Source: Nostoc sp. B(2019) (GTDB lineage Bacteria > Cyanobacteriota > Cyanobacteriia > Cyanobacteriales > Nostocaceae). Taken from it: a stretch of 44,959 nucleotides of DNA. Below the pieces are notes generated by a model. That model was not told the origin of the DNA. It ran no database searches and saw only the letters and a program-made list of their open reading frames with translations. The stretch's first letter is position 1, and the number at the start of each line of letters is the position of its first letter. The position numbers were made by a program, and so were the translations under genes. Positions 32,705 to 41,975 of this stretch are shown piece after piece. Location of the stretch: NCBI RefSeq assembly GCF_010091925.1, contig NZ_WVID01000041.1, positions 1 to 44,959 of the forward strand, read 5' to 3'.

Positions 32705-35053
32705 ATGGTAATAAATGATGTAGAAGATAAAGCCTGGGGCTTGCAAGCAGTCAGCTTGGAGACAGAAAAACATTTAGTCACAAGCCAGACAAGTCCTCAG
32801 TTATTGCAACAGAAGTTGCTATGTGCCATCCAGCGACAACTGGCTCAACACCAGGAACAAGAAATAACTGTTGATCAAGTAGACGGGAGTTCCGAACGAC
32901 AGCTTTTACATTTATTTAATCTGTATGATGCTAAAACCCAATTACACTGTCTATGTGAGGCAGCTTTGGAAGGTATCATATTACATAACTGTGAAATTAT
33001 TTTAGATGCCAATGGTAATTTGGCAAAAATAACTGGTTATGAAGTTAGAGAACTGATTGGCAAGAGGGTTTTAGAACTCGTTGTTCTAAAATTACAGAAT
33101 TTATTTAGAAAAAATATATTTTCCGGTTATGAAAAACCCTATGAAGTAATTGTAGTTAGAAAAGACAGTTCTACTTTTCCTGTAGAGCTAGAAAGCAAAA
33201 TTATTTCTTCCCAGGAGCAACCAATGCAAATGGTGGCGGTTAGAGATATTACAGAGCACAAGCAGGCCCAAGAGGCTTTACAAATAAGAGAAAATGGTCG
33301 GGGTCGGCGAAAACAAAGCCAGACGCTAGTTCAACTTGCAATGAGCAAGACATTTCAACAAGGAAATCTAAATGCGGCGTTAAGAGAAATCACAGAAACC
33401 GCTGCTCAGACACTCTTAGTGAAGCGGGTTGGTGTGTGGTTATATAATGAAGACCGCTCAAAAATTGAATGTATCGATTTGTATGATATGTGTACTCAAG
33501 AGCATACATCTGGTATGTCGCTCTTGAAGGCAAGTTATCCTACTTATTTTCAGGCTTTAGAAGAGGAATGTAATATTGCTGTGTATGATATCAAAAATGA
33601 TATCAGAACTCAAGAATTATCCAAATCTCATCTTTCTGTGTTAGGCATCACATCCCTATTAGATGTACCGATTTGGTTAGGGGAGCGTTTGGTGGGTGTA
33701 GTGTGCTACGAACATGTGGGCGACTTTCGCCAGTGGACTTTGCAGGAAGAAAACTTTGCTGACTCGATTGCAGATTTCGTGACGCTGGCCATAGAAGCAA
33801 GCGAGCAAAAAACTGTACATGAAGCACTGCGACAGAGTGAGGCACAATTTCGGGCGATTTTTGAGCGCTCCTCTATCGGTATTGCACTTATAGATATGAA
33901 AGCACAGATAGTTGATAACAATCCGGCGCTGTGCGAAATCCTAGGATATAGCCAAGAAGAACTATACGGTCAAAGCTTTACAGATTACATTGTAATCCAA
34001 AGGGGAGATTTAGAACTTTACAAACAACTGGTATCAGAAATTCGTGTAGATACAGAGAAAAGTACAAAGGTTGGCTTCCAAGTATCGGAACTTCTGCCAA
34101 GGGGAGACACCAAGGGCGATGGAAAGCAGCTTGTTGCTAATCGTATAGAGATGAAAAGGCGCTGCTTGCATAAAGATGGTAACTTAGTTTGGACTCATAT
34201 TTCTGTTTCTGTCATTCCAGGCACAAATGGTGAACCGGAGTTGTTTCTGGCGATGATTGAGGACATTACTGAGCGCAAGCAAACGGAATTGAAGCTGCGT
34301 ACTTCTCAAGAAGCAGCAGAAGCCGGTAGTCGGGCAAAAAGTGAATTTTTAGCAACCATGAGCCACGAACTACGGACGCCTCTCAATGCAATCATGGGCT
34401 TGTCGCAGTTGCTACAACAAGAAATGGTTGGCTCTCTCAATGATAAGCAGCAAGAATATATAAGTTGTATATATAGTAGTGGTGAACACCTGCTAGCACT
34501 GATCAACGATATCCTTGACTTATCTAAGGTGGAGGCAGGCAAAGAAGACCTGTTGTTGTTACCTGTGTCAGTACCAGAGTTATGTAATTATGCCATATTA
34601 ACAGTGAGCGATCGCGCCTCAGAAAAAGGATTGCAACTCACTTGTGAAGTTGACCCAGAAGCCGATATTTGCATCGCCGATGAACGGCGCATCAAGCAAA
34701 TGCTACTCAATTTGCTCACAAATGCCATTAAATTTACCCCAGTAGGTCACGTATCCCTGGTAGTCAAAAAAGTAGCCGAAGGGATGACGTTTACAGTTTT
34801 AGATACTGGAATTGGTATTGACTCAAGTCAGTTTCAATTTCTGTTTGAACCCTTTAAACAGCTTGATAGTCAGTTAAATCGCCAGTATGAAGGGACTGGA
34901 TTAGGTTTAGCCTTGACACGCAAATTAGCACGTTTACATGGTGGGGATGTAACAGTGACATCGGCTTTGGGAGAAGGTAGTCAGTTCACTTTGTTTCTGC
35001 CAAATTCAACGCCTTCGGAAGATGACGGGGGGAGTGAAAGAGGGGGAGATTAG
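32705..35053 (+). CDS. PAS-GAF-PAS sensor histidine kinase
   Basis: A 782-residue cytoplasmic kinase with no membrane segment. Order (numbered from MVINDVEDKAWG): PAS 1 ~90-190 (LCEAALEGIILHNCEIILDA... MQMVAVRDITEHKQAQEAL); GAF ~205-370 (LNAALREITETAAQTLLVKR, ITSLLDVPIWLGERLVGVVC); PAS 2 ~378-525 (FRAIFERSSIGIALIDMKAQ ... MIEDITERKQ); HisKA with the phospho-accepting His in FLATMSHELRTPLNAIMG (~545-562); HATPase_c with N box NLLTNAIKFTP, G1 DTGIGID, F box FEPFKQ and G2 GTGLGLALTRKLARLHGG. There is no receiver domain, and no response regulator is adjacent, so the partner is elsewhere. The signal is unknown; the GAF lacks an obvious chromophore Cys in a DRHR/CxxH context. The gene starts ~215 bp after the IS. 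Confidence 0.9.
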   Translation: MVINDVEDKAWGLQAVSLETEKHLVTSQTSPQLLQQKLLCAIQRQLAQHQEQEITVDQVDGSSERQLLHLFNLYDAKTQLHCLCEAALEGIILHNCEIILDANGNLAKITGYEVRELIGKRVLELVVLKLQNLFRKNIFSGYEKPYEVIVVRKDSSTFPVELESKIISSQEQPMQMVAVRDITEHKQAQEALQIRENGRGRRKQSQTLVQLAMSKTFQQGNLNAALREITETAAQTLLVKRVGVWLYNEDRSKIECIDLYDMCTQEHTSGMSLLKASYPTYFQALEEECNIAVYDIKNDIRTQELSKSHLSVLGITSLLDVPIWLGERLVGVVCYEHVGDFRQWTLQEENFADSIADFVTLAIEASEQKTVHEALRQSEAQFRAIFERSSIGIALIDMKAQIVDNNPALCEILGYSQEELYGQSFTDYIVIQRGDLELYKQLVSEIRVDTEKSTKVGFQVSELLPRGDTKGDGKQLVANRIEMKRRCLHKDGNLVWTHISVSVIPGTNGEPELFLAMIEDITERKQTELKLRTSQEAAEAGSRAKSEFLATMSHELRTPLNAIMGLSQLLQQEMVGSLNDKQQEYISCIYSSGEHLLALINDILDLSKVEAGKEDLLLLPVSVPELCNYAILTVSDRASEKGLQLTCEVDPEADICIADERRIKQMLLNLLTNAIKFTPVGHVSLVVKKVAEGMTFTVLDTGIGIDSSQFQFLFEPFKQLDSQLNRQYEGTGLGLALTRKLARLHGGDVTVTSALGEGSQFTLFLPNSTPSEDDGGSERGGD

Positions 35054-35073
35054 GAGAGGAAATGATTTTTTAT

Positions 35074-35520
35074 TTACTTCGGGTTATCGAGTTTTTTCCT
35101 CATTGACACATGAGGAATACCAGCTTCTTCAAACATTTCTCCTTCTTGTACAAAATCCAATTTTTGGTATAAAGCTTTCACATACTCTTGGGCATGAATT
35201 ATAACCTCTGGAATATTTTTACTAGCTATAATTTGTAGTGCTTTTCTCATAATTTTTTTACCAATACCTTGCCCCCTTGCTGTAGAAAAAACAGCAAGCC
35301 TTTCTATCTTGGCAGTTTTATGATCCAAATATCTAATTCTGGCAGTACCTACAGCTTTCTCACTTAAATAAGCAATCAAATGTTCACATATTTCATCTTT
35401 GCCATCAAACTCTAAAGCAGCATTTACCCCTTGTTCTTCTTGAAAAACCGATTTTCTAATTGCTGCAATTGCTGGAAATTCTTCAGGTAATTCAGCAACT
35501 TTTATAACTAAATTACTCAT
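35074..35520 (-). CDS. GNAT-family N-acetyltransferase
   Basis: A 148-residue GNAT enzyme starting at ATG 35520 with GGAG six bases upstream. AIRKSVFQEEQGVNAALEFD with VGTARIRYLDHKTAKIERLA (~25-75) resembles the ElaA-type subgroup. The acetyl-CoA-binding motif A is VFSTARGQGIGKKIMRKAL (R-G-Q-G-I-G, ~76-94). The C-terminal AQEYVKALYQKLDFVQEGEM (~110-130) is the family's last strand-helix. The substrate is unknown. It is convergent with the histidine kinase and only 20 bp from it. A family-B small dispersed repeat and a perfect hairpin lie between its start and the putA stop. Confidence 0.87.
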   Translation of the reverse strand: MSNLVIKVAELPEEFPAIAAIRKSVFQEEQGVNAALEFDGKDEICEHLIAYLSEKAVGTARIRYLDHKTAKIERLAVFSTARGQGIGKKIMRKALQIIASKNIPEVIIHAQEYVKALYQKLDFVQEGEMFEEAGIPHVSMRKKLDNPK

Positions 35521-35543
35521 CAATATCTCCCCGTGTTCTTTTT

Positions 35544-35593
35544 GTTGAAAAGTTCTGAACGGAAGTTTCCTCTGCTCAAACTTTTCGCTGCGG
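35544..35593. repeat. family-B small dispersed repeat
   Basis: GTTGAAAAGTTCTGAACGGA then AGTTTCCTCTGCTCAAACTT then TTCGCTGCGG. This is the same repeat family as at 3507-3553 and in putA, in diverged form, here in the spacer upstream of the GNAT gene. Confidence 0.65.
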
Positions 35594-35602
35594 TTCGATC
35601 AT

Positions 35603-35634
35603 AAAATAAGTAGGGTACATACCCTACTTATTTT
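35603..35634 (-). terminator. putA terminator hairpin
   Basis: AAAATAAGTAGGGTA (35603-35617), a two-base loop, and its exact complement (35620-35634). It lies six bases beyond the putA stop codon, and for the leftward transcript it has a T-rich trailing arm, so it is a good rho-independent terminator. Confidence 0.8.
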
Positions 35635-35639
35635 GGACT

Positions 35640-38600
35640 TTAATCAGCACCTTCAATTGGTGCAAAACCCTGGCGCTGAATATTTTCTGTGACTGTGCGC
35701 GGTTCGAGGAATTGTAGCAGGTAATCAGGGCCCCCTGCCTTAGAACCAACGCCAGAAAGTTTGAATCCACCAAAGGGTTGCCGTGCAACTATAGCACCTG
35801 TGATGGTGCGGTTAATGTACAAATTCCCGACTTCAAAATCTGTCTGCGCTTGCTGAATGTGCGAAGGTGTGCGGGAGTAAAGTCCCCCAGTTAAAGCATA
35901 GTTTGTACCGTTAGCAACTACTAAAGCTTCCTGGAAATCCTTCACCCGAATTACCGCTACAACGGGGCCAAATATTTCTTGTTGGGAAATTACGGCATTT
36001 GGCGGTACTTCCGTAAAGATGACAGGCCCGATAAAATATCCTTGATTTGGTGCTGGTAACTCCAGTGCTAATTGTGCTTCTACCTTACCTTTCTCAATAT
36101 ACTCGCAGATGCGATCGCGGGCATTAACATCAATCACCGGGCCAACTTGCGTGCTAGGTAACTCTGCTTCTCCAATGTTCAAGGATTTTGTCGCTTCCAC
36201 TAACCGCCGCACAAAGGCATCATAAATCGGTTGCAGCACAATTACCCGCGAACAAGCAGAACATTTTTGTCCGCTATAACCGAATGCTGACTGCACGACT
36301 CCCACAACCGCCTGGTCTAAATCAGCACTTTCATCCACAATGATGGTATTTTTGCCACCCATTTCAGCAATCACCCGTTTGATATGCTTTTGGCCAGGCT
36401 TTAATATTGCTGCTTCTGCATAGATTCTACATCCAACTTCTTGAGAACCTGTAAAAGCAATCACATGAGTATCGGGATGATTTACCAAGTAAGCGCCAAC
36501 TTGTGAACCCTTACCGGGTACGTATTGAAATACACCTTTAGGGATACCAGCCTCTATCAAGATTTCTGTAAGTTTGGCAGTAATTACAGAGGATGTTTCA
36601 GCAGGTTTGAGAAGAGTACAATTACCTGTAACCAAGGCTGCAACAGTCATTCCACAGGCGATCGCCAACGGAAAATTCCAGGGAGAAATCACCACAGCAA
36701 TACCCCGTGGCTGGTAGATATAACGATTTGTCTCGCCTGGGACGTCGTAATTTACACCTTTGTCTAGCCGTTCCATTTCATCGGCATAATAAAGACAAAA
36801 ATCTATCGCCTCAGAAACCTCTGCATCTGCTTCCTTGACTGGTTTTCCAACTTCCAAAACTATCCAAGCTGAAAGTTCTTCCCGGCGTTGTTCCATCAAA
36901 TCAGCGGCTTTCCGCAAAACCCCAGCGCGTTGACTGGCTGGTGTCTTTCTCCAACCGGGAAATGCAGCTTTAGCAGCTTGCATCGCCTGTTCAGCTTGTT
37001 CAACGCTAATCAATCCAACTTTCCCAATTACCTCACTAAAATTAGAAGGATTGAGAGAATCAACAACTGCCGACGTGTTAACATACTCCCCATTAATCAA
37101 CGGCAAATAAGTTCTACCAAGTTGTTGGCGAACCTCTTGAAAAGCTTGCATCGCCTTCCTTCTCCCTTCCTCCTCCGCATAATCCGTATCCGCCACCCCA
37201 ACAAAATTTATGCCTTCTTCTTTGCGTCTTTGTCTTGAAAAGTTCAGTTCGCCGGAAGCCGGCGCTCCGACTTTTCGCTGCGCCTCTGTCTTGGAAAGTT
37301 CTGATCGCCCGAAGTTTGGATCGGAGGAAGCCTCCGCTCCAACTTCTCTCCGGGAGCCGGCGCTCAGACTTTCCGCTGCGTGAGAAATATCCACCATCGG
37401 CGGCGCTAACAATTCCTCAATTGGTCGGTTTTCCAAATTTTGCCGTAAAAAAGAACTATTAGCCGTATTTTCCAACAAACGGCGGATGAGATAAGCCATC
37501 CCTGGTAGTAACTCACCATAAGGACAGTAAACTCTTACCCGATAACCCCTGTCTACTAAGGCTTTTGCAATTTTATCGCCCATGCCGTAGAGAACTTGCA
37601 TTTCAAAGCGACGACGGGGAACATTTAAACTTTCAGCTATGGCAATGGCGCGAGAGTGCGATCGCACATTATGGCTACCAATGGCAGAATACACATATTG
37701 ATGATTCTCCAACAATAACTGAGTAATAGTTTCAAAGTTAGCATCTGTTGCAGCTTTGTCATTGTAAACTGGCTGTGGCCAGTGTTTCTGTGCTGCTTTG
37801 ATAGTTTCTTGATCCCAATATGCGCCTTTTACCAAGCGGATTGTTAGAGGATGACCACGCTGTTTCAACCAAGAAATTAAATCTTTGCCATCTTGCTCGC
37901 TATCACGCAGATATGCTTGGATTGTAATGCCAATATCTGTACGTTGCCTAAACTCTTCTTCCAGCAATAGTTTTTTGAGGATACCGAGAGTTATGTCCTT
38001 GTAGGCATACTGCTCCATATCAAAATGTACAGCTGTGCCTAATTCTTGAGCACGACGTAACAGAGTACGGATGCGATCGCTAACTTTTTCTTCACTACCT
38101 TTAGCATCTAATGGGTCAAATTGGGAATAAAACGCCGTTAGCTTCACAGAAACCTGAACCTTTGGTAGCAGTTCGCCATCTGCTTCATCAATAGCCGGGA
38201 TAGTTGGCCAATTCTTTGATGCTTCTACTAATTGTTGCATCAATTCCAAATAGCGTTCTAAATAAGACTGCGCTTCGGCTTCGGTAATCACCGCTTCACC
38301 AAGCAAGTCAATGGTGAAAGCCATTTTTTCCTTTCGCAGCCGTTCAACTGTCTTGATGACTTGTTTAATATTTTCGCCAGCAATATATTTATGAGCAAGA
38401 GTCTCAACCGCTGTACCAACAGTTGTAGCAGCAACTTGCCCCGGCATAGAGTCCGGGTTAGCAAAGTTTAGCATTCCCTTCAGGGCTGCCGGTAATTCTA
38501 CAGATTCATCTCCCAAATATTCTTGTAAATGTGAGGCAATTTCTGATTTACTGTGCAAAGCAGGCAGTGTGTCTATAAAACGAAATAGCTGCACCCGCAA

Positions 38601-38762
38601 CCCAGGATTACTCATCGCCCAGCCTAGTAATTTATCATCCCAGCGCATTTGATCGCGTAGAGAAGCAAAAAATGAGCGATTTTCTTGTGTTACTGCTAGA
38701 AGTTGTTTAGCAATTTCTTGGGTTTTAGCTTCGTAGGTGCTTGTTTGTACTTGTAATACCAC
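35640..38762 (-). CDS. putA: bifunctional proline dehydrogenase / P5C dehydrogenase
   Basis: A 1040-residue PutA without an N-terminal DNA-binding domain. It oxidises proline to P5C (FAD) and then to glutamate (NAD+). PRODH half (~60-430): KVQVSVKLTAFYSQ, AVHFDMEQYAYKDITL, TIRLVKGAYWDQET, IGSHNVRSHSRAIA, RRRFEMQVLYGMGDK and VYCPYGELLPGMAYLIRRLL. P5CDH half (~545-1030): VISPWNFPLAIACGMTVAAL, HVIAFTGSQEVG, AEMGGKNTIIVDES (catalytic Glu, ~798), SGQKCSACSRV (catalytic Cys, ~831) and EIFGPVVAVIR. It starts with GTG (38760-38762), with AAGGAG ten bases upstream. Residues ~461-511 in the linker are encoded by several copies of a small dispersed repeat, inserted in frame. A hairpin terminator follows the stop. 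Confidence 0.95.
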   Translation of the reverse strand: MVLQVQTSTYEAKTQEIAKQLLAVTQENRSFFASLRDQMRWDDKLLGWAMSNPGLRVQLFRFIDTLPALHSKSEIASHLQEYLGDESVELPAALKGMLNFANPDSMPGQVAATTVGTAVETLAHKYIAGENIKQVIKTVERLRKEKMAFTIDLLGEAVITEAEAQSYLERYLELMQQLVEASKNWPTIPAIDEADGELLPKVQVSVKLTAFYSQFDPLDAKGSEEKVSDRIRTLLRRAQELGTAVHFDMEQYAYKDITLGILKKLLLEEEFRQRTDIGITIQAYLRDSEQDGKDLISWLKQRGHPLTIRLVKGAYWDQETIKAAQKHWPQPVYNDKAATDANFETITQLLLENHQYVYSAIGSHNVRSHSRAIAIAESLNVPRRRFEMQVLYGMGDKIAKALVDRGYRVRVYCPYGELLPGMAYLIRRLLENTANSSFLRQNLENRPIEELLAPPMVDISHAAESLSAGSRREVGAEASSDPNFGRSELSKTEAQRKVGAPASGELNFSRQRRKEEGINFVGVADTDYAEEEGRRKAMQAFQEVRQQLGRTYLPLINGEYVNTSAVVDSLNPSNFSEVIGKVGLISVEQAEQAMQAAKAAFPGWRKTPASQRAGVLRKAADLMEQRREELSAWIVLEVGKPVKEADAEVSEAIDFCLYYADEMERLDKGVNYDVPGETNRYIYQPRGIAVVISPWNFPLAIACGMTVAALVTGNCTLLKPAETSSVITAKLTEILIEAGIPKGVFQYVPGKGSQVGAYLVNHPDTHVIAFTGSQEVGCRIYAEAAILKPGQKHIKRVIAEMGGKNTIIVDESADLDQAVVGVVQSAFGYSGQKCSACSRVIVLQPIYDAFVRRLVEATKSLNIGEAELPSTQVGPVIDVNARDRICEYIEKGKVEAQLALELPAPNQGYFIGPVIFTEVPPNAVISQQEIFGPVVAVIRVKDFQEALVVANGTNYALTGGLYSRTPSHIQQAQTDFEVGNLYINRTITGAIVARQPFGGFKLSGVGSKAGGPDYLLQFLEPRTVTENIQRQGFAPIEGAD
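37231..37381 (-). repeat. putA: nested family-B small dispersed repeats inside putA
   Basis: About 150 bp made of one unit (37231-37282, GTCTTGAAAAGTTCAGTTCG ... TTTTCGCTGCG) and a second, similar unit (37288-37308 plus 37351-37380). The second is split by a third (37309-37350, GAAGTTTGGATCGGAGGAAG and CCTCCGCTCCAACTTC). The central hairpins are GCCGGAAGCCGGC and GGAGGAAGCCTCC. The insert is in frame and gives SAGSRREVGAEASSDPNFGR then SELSKTEAQRKVGAPASGEL. Confidence 0.85.
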
Positions 38763-38963
38763 TGATAGTAAACTCCTTAATTTTGGGGGGCTGGGGATTG
38801 GGGGAGTGGGAGCAGGGGGCAGAGGGGAATAATACTGATTTTTGACTCTTGACCCTTAACCAATACCCAGTCTTTATTAAAGGCTGTGTCTTCTATTTTG
38901 ACGCGTTCATTTGGCTGCCACCATATTTAAGATGACTAATCATGCTCATTTTTTACCAAAGCC

Positions 38964-39668
38964 TCATAGTCGATTTTTACTTGGCACTACAATCATTGAG
39001 AAATAAGGTACTGCTGCTGGATCAACTTCATCCAGGGGTACAATTCTTTGTTGTGTCATTGTCGCCCGCTCAATGTATCTTGCCCGCGATGCTAATCCTA
39101 ACTGATGCAGGATATCCCGCACTTTCGTAAAATGGCGACCTAACTTCATAATCGCCGCTGCGTCGGTTGCTAGTAAATGTGTAATTAACTCTTCTGCTGG
39201 TAGTGGGGCGGGTAGAACTGTCAGAATATCTGTGTAATATGTGAAGGGTACGCCCAAGGCTACCGGACAAGCCATCAGTGAGGAAACTCCAGGGACAACT
39301 TCCGTTTCATAATGTTCAGATAACCGTGTGAAAACATACATGAATGAACCATAAAAAAACGGATCTCCTTCGCACAACACCACCACATCCCGCCCTGCTG
39401 CCAGATGTTCAGCAATTGGTTCAACTTCTTTGTCGTAAATGGACTGTGCTTTTTCTGGCTCTAAAGCGCGGGGGAGGTGGAAAGCTACCTCAATTTGATT
39501 GCCAGTTAAATACTGCGCGACGATCGCCCGCGCTATACTCTCTTTGTCTGTTGCTGATTGATAGGCAACCACAGGAGCCGCCCGTAATAGCCGCAGCGCT
39601 TTCAGGGTCAACAGTTCTGGATCACCTGGCCCTACACCAATTCCGTAGAGACGACCTTTGCTTTTCAT
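38964..39668 (-). CDS. cobI: precorrin-2 C20-methyltransferase
   Basis: A 234-residue SAM-dependent tetrapyrrole methylase (CobI/CbiL) that methylates C20 of precorrin-2 in cobalamin synthesis. Signatures: GRLYGIGVGPGDPELLTLKA at the start (P-G-D-P-E-L-x-T), VVVLCEGDPFFYGSFMYVFT (~96-115), EVVPGVSSLMACPVALGVPF (~123-142) and TDAAAIMKLGRHFTKVRDIL (~170-190). It ends SMIVVPSKNRL. It is the third gene of a leftward cobG-cobH-cobI run, two bases after the cobH stop, so the three are one transcript under the upstream cobalamin riboswitch. Confidence 0.93.
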   Translation of the reverse strand: MKSKGRLYGIGVGPGDPELLTLKALRLLRAAPVVAYQSATDKESIARAIVAQYLTGNQIEVAFHLPRALEPEKAQSIYDKEVEPIAEHLAAGRDVVVLCEGDPFFYGSFMYVFTRLSEHYETEVVPGVSSLMACPVALGVPFTYYTDILTVLPAPLPAEELITHLLATDAAAIMKLGRHFTKVRDILHQLGLASRARYIERATMTQQRIVPLDEVDPAAVPYFSMIVVPSKNRL

Positions 39669-39670
39669 GT

Positions 39671-40297
39671 TTATTCTTCCTCTGTTGCCAAGGCGTTAAC
39701 TGCTGCTGCTGCGATCGCACTACCGCCGCGCCGACCATGTAATGTTAAAAATGGTACATTTCTGCTGTCTGCTGCCAATGCTGCCTTAGATTCTGCCGCA
39801 CCAACAAATCCTACTGGAAAGCCCAAGATTACAGCAGGTTTAGTTACGACCGTATCCAGCATTTCTAACAGCCTGAACAGTGCTGTGGGCGCATTCCCAA
39901 TTGCTATCACTGCTCCTTCTAGATGCGATCGCCATAATTCCAGAGCAGCCGCCGACCTCGTAGTACCTATACGCTGGGCAAGTTCAGGTACTTCAGGATA
40001 GTTGAGGGTGCAGATAACTTGGTTATTTGCAGGCAGCCGCCGCCTAGTAACGCCTTCGGCAACCATCCGGCAATCGCACAAAATTGGCGCTCCCGCTGCC
40101 AGTGCTGCCCGCCCAGACTGTACCGCCGTTGGTGAATATCCCAAGTCGGTAACAATATCCGTCATTCCACAGGCATGAATTAAACGTACAGCAACTTTTG
40201 CTACATCTACTGGTAGCGCATCTAGATTCGCTTCTGACCGGATAATGGCAAAGGAATTACGGTAGATTTCATTGGCATCTCGGATGTAGTCGGGCAT
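39671..40297 (-). CDS. cobH: precorrin-8X methylmutase
   Basis: A 208-residue CobH/CbiC enzyme that moves the C11 methyl to C12, turning precorrin-8X into hydrogenobyrinate. MPDYIRDANEIYRNSFAIIR, then VAVRLIHACGMTDIVTDLGY (with the catalytic His region, ~32-55), CDCRMVAEGVTRRRLP (~78-93), AIGNAPTALFRLLEMLD and GFPVGFVGAAESKAAL (~150-180) are all typical. Its start overlaps the cobG end by 76 bp in another frame, and the cobI start codon lies two bases after its stop. The gene order suggests translational coupling. Confidence 0.94.
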   Translation of the reverse strand: MPDYIRDANEIYRNSFAIIRSEANLDALPVDVAKVAVRLIHACGMTDIVTDLGYSPTAVQSGRAALAAGAPILCDCRMVAEGVTRRRLPANNQVICTLNYPEVPELAQRIGTTRSAAALELWRSHLEGAVIAIGNAPTALFRLLEMLDTVVTKPAVILGFPVGFVGAAESKAALAADSRNVPFLTLHGRRGGSAIAAAAVNALATEEE

Positions 40298-41757
40298 TGG
40301 ATTTGAGAATTGGAATTTGGGCTAGGGAATAACTGTTTTAATTGAGCGATTGCATACCGATTGGCAAATTCCCCAAAGGACTCGTCGGAATTCCTGCGTT
40401 GGATTTTATACGTCTTTAGCATCTGCTCTAATAGTGCAGGTAGTTCCTCAAAAGTCACATACTGGTAAAGTTCACGACCAAATTTTTGGTTATTATTACC
40501 GTCACCAACATAAACGTGATAGCCCTCCACAGTTCCATTATCCACCTCAACGTTGACACCGAGCAGGGTAATATCACCCTTAGTGTGCTGGGCGCAGGAT
40601 TTTTCGCAACCGCTGAAGTGGATATTGACTGGCCGATCCAGTGTCAGGCGTGTTTCGAGATACTCTGCTAACGCTAAGGCGTGTCTTTTAGTGTCAGTGG
40701 CAGAAGCGGCACAGCCTTTGTTGCCAGAACAGGCAACTAATGCACCTTTGATGTTAGTTATCAAGGGGTCTAATCTTAACAAGATAAGTTCACTCTGCAC
40801 ATCGACAACCCATTGCTGAGAAATATCAGTTAGGAGCAAATTCTGCCAGGGAGTCAGTCTGAAAGTTCCATTGCCGTATTTTTCTGCCAAATCAGCCAAA
40901 CCACGCATTTGAGCACTTTCCAGTCGTCCAAGTGGTAACACGACACCAATATAGAATAAACCTTGCTGACGCTGGGGATGGATGCCGATATGCTGATATT
41001 TAGCAGTTGGGATTTGACACTCTTCGCACCTTATCCGAACCAGAGGAAAAGGTAAACGTTGCTGAACTTCCTGGAGATAATTTTCACAACCTAAAGTATT
41101 CAACAACTCTCGCAGACGTAGCTTGCGCTTACTTGTAGTGTCAATATGAGCCAGATAAACATCAGCCAAAGCTGCCAAAATTTGCAAGCATTGCTCTAGT
41201 GGCAACAAAATTCCCACATCGCTGGGTGCTCCCTTTGCGCCTACACTGAGATAGAGGCGGAAATAAACACTACCGTCAATTAAGACAGCAGCAAAGGTGA
41301 TATCGTTTAGGCGATCGCGTACTGAAACTATGCCACCACCATCGAAGCAAACGCTAAATTTTGCAGACAGTCCCGATAGGGCAGGATGTGCGGCAATATA
41401 ATTATCCCAGGCTTTAACAAAAGGGCGGGTGTCGAGCAATTCTTGTGGATCGATACCAGCAGTGGGACTAGTCATTATATTGCGGATGTGGTCTACAGCA
41501 GTATTAGTAGAACCTAGCCCTATATCCTGTAAATGCTTAAGAACTTGAGCGTTGATTTTCGTGTGGATTTCGCGGACTTGTATGTTAGCGCGATTAGTCA
41601 CGTCCACATAACCACCGCCGTGATGGTCTGCTATATCTGCGATCGCCCGGCATTGTAGACTATCAAGAATTCCGCCTGGTATTCTGATTCGAGATAATAT
41701 ACCGTCTTCGGCAGGTGTCGAGTAAAACAAGCCAGGACAAGTGGCACCAGATAACAA
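40222..41757 (-). CDS. cobG: precorrin-3B synthase (CobG)
   Basis: A 511-residue protein of the sulfite/nitrite-reductase family. CobG uses an Fe4S4 cluster and O2 to convert precorrin-3A to precorrin-3B, the oxygen-dependent step. The N-terminal half has GILSRIRIPGGILDS, YVDVTNRANIQVREI and a ferredoxin-like domain. The second half repeats the fold and contains ALVACSGNKGCAASATDTKR then HFSGCEKSCAQH (~355-400), the cysteines that bind the cluster. Start: TTG 41755-41757 with AAGGAG nine bases upstream; no ATG is better placed. The last ~25 residues overlap cobH, an unusually long 76-bp overlap, so the C-terminus may have been extended past an older stop. First gene of the riboswitch-controlled run. 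Confidence 0.88.
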   Translation of the reverse strand: MLSGATCPGLFYSTPAEDGILSRIRIPGGILDSLQCRAIADIADHHGGGYVDVTNRANIQVREIHTKINAQVLKHLQDIGLGSTNTAVDHIRNIMTSPTAGIDPQELLDTRPFVKAWDNYIAAHPALSGLSAKFSVCFDGGGIVSVRDRLNDITFAAVLIDGSVYFRLYLSVGAKGAPSDVGILLPLEQCLQILAALADVYLAHIDTTSKRKLRLRELLNTLGCENYLQEVQQRLPFPLVRIRCEECQIPTAKYQHIGIHPQRQQGLFYIGVVLPLGRLESAQMRGLADLAEKYGNGTFRLTPWQNLLLTDISQQWVVDVQSELILLRLDPLITNIKGALVACSGNKGCAASATDTKRHALALAEYLETRLTLDRPVNIHFSGCEKSCAQHTKGDITLLGVNVEVDNGTVEGYHVYVGDGNNNQKFGRELYQYVTFEELPALLEQMLKTYKIQRRNSDESFGEFANRYAIAQLKQLFPSPNSNSQIQCPTTSEMPMKSTVIPLPLSGQKRI

Positions 41758-41799
41758 GACTATAACTCCTTCCCCGTGCTACGCAGGGAGTAGACAATG

Positions 41800-41930
41800 A
41801 GTATGGCTTTAGGACATCCCTGGGGTTGGCATTCTGACTTGGGTAATCCCATCACAGCTGCGGCACAGTCCCGGAATTTCACCGGAGTTTCCCAACACCA
41901 GGCTTTAGTAATCTAGCATGAGAAGGTAGT
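41800..41930 (-). promoter_or_regulatory. cobalamin riboswitch upstream of cobG
   Basis: On the minus strand, in order: GGGAAACTCCGGTGAAATTC then CGGGACTGTGCCGC (about 41864-41893), GCTGTGATGGG, then the B12 box AGTCAGAATGCCAACC (41824-41839). This is the standard conserved core of cobalamin riboswitches. It ends ~45 bases before the AAGGAG of cobG. Between them CTCCCTGCGTAG and the GGGGAAGGAG around the ribosome binding site can pair, a likely expression platform that hides the cobG ribosome binding site when cobalamin is bound. Confidence 0.9.
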
Positions 41931-41975
41931 TAGAACGTTGAACACTTTATATTTTGAATCAACTTGATAGGCTGA

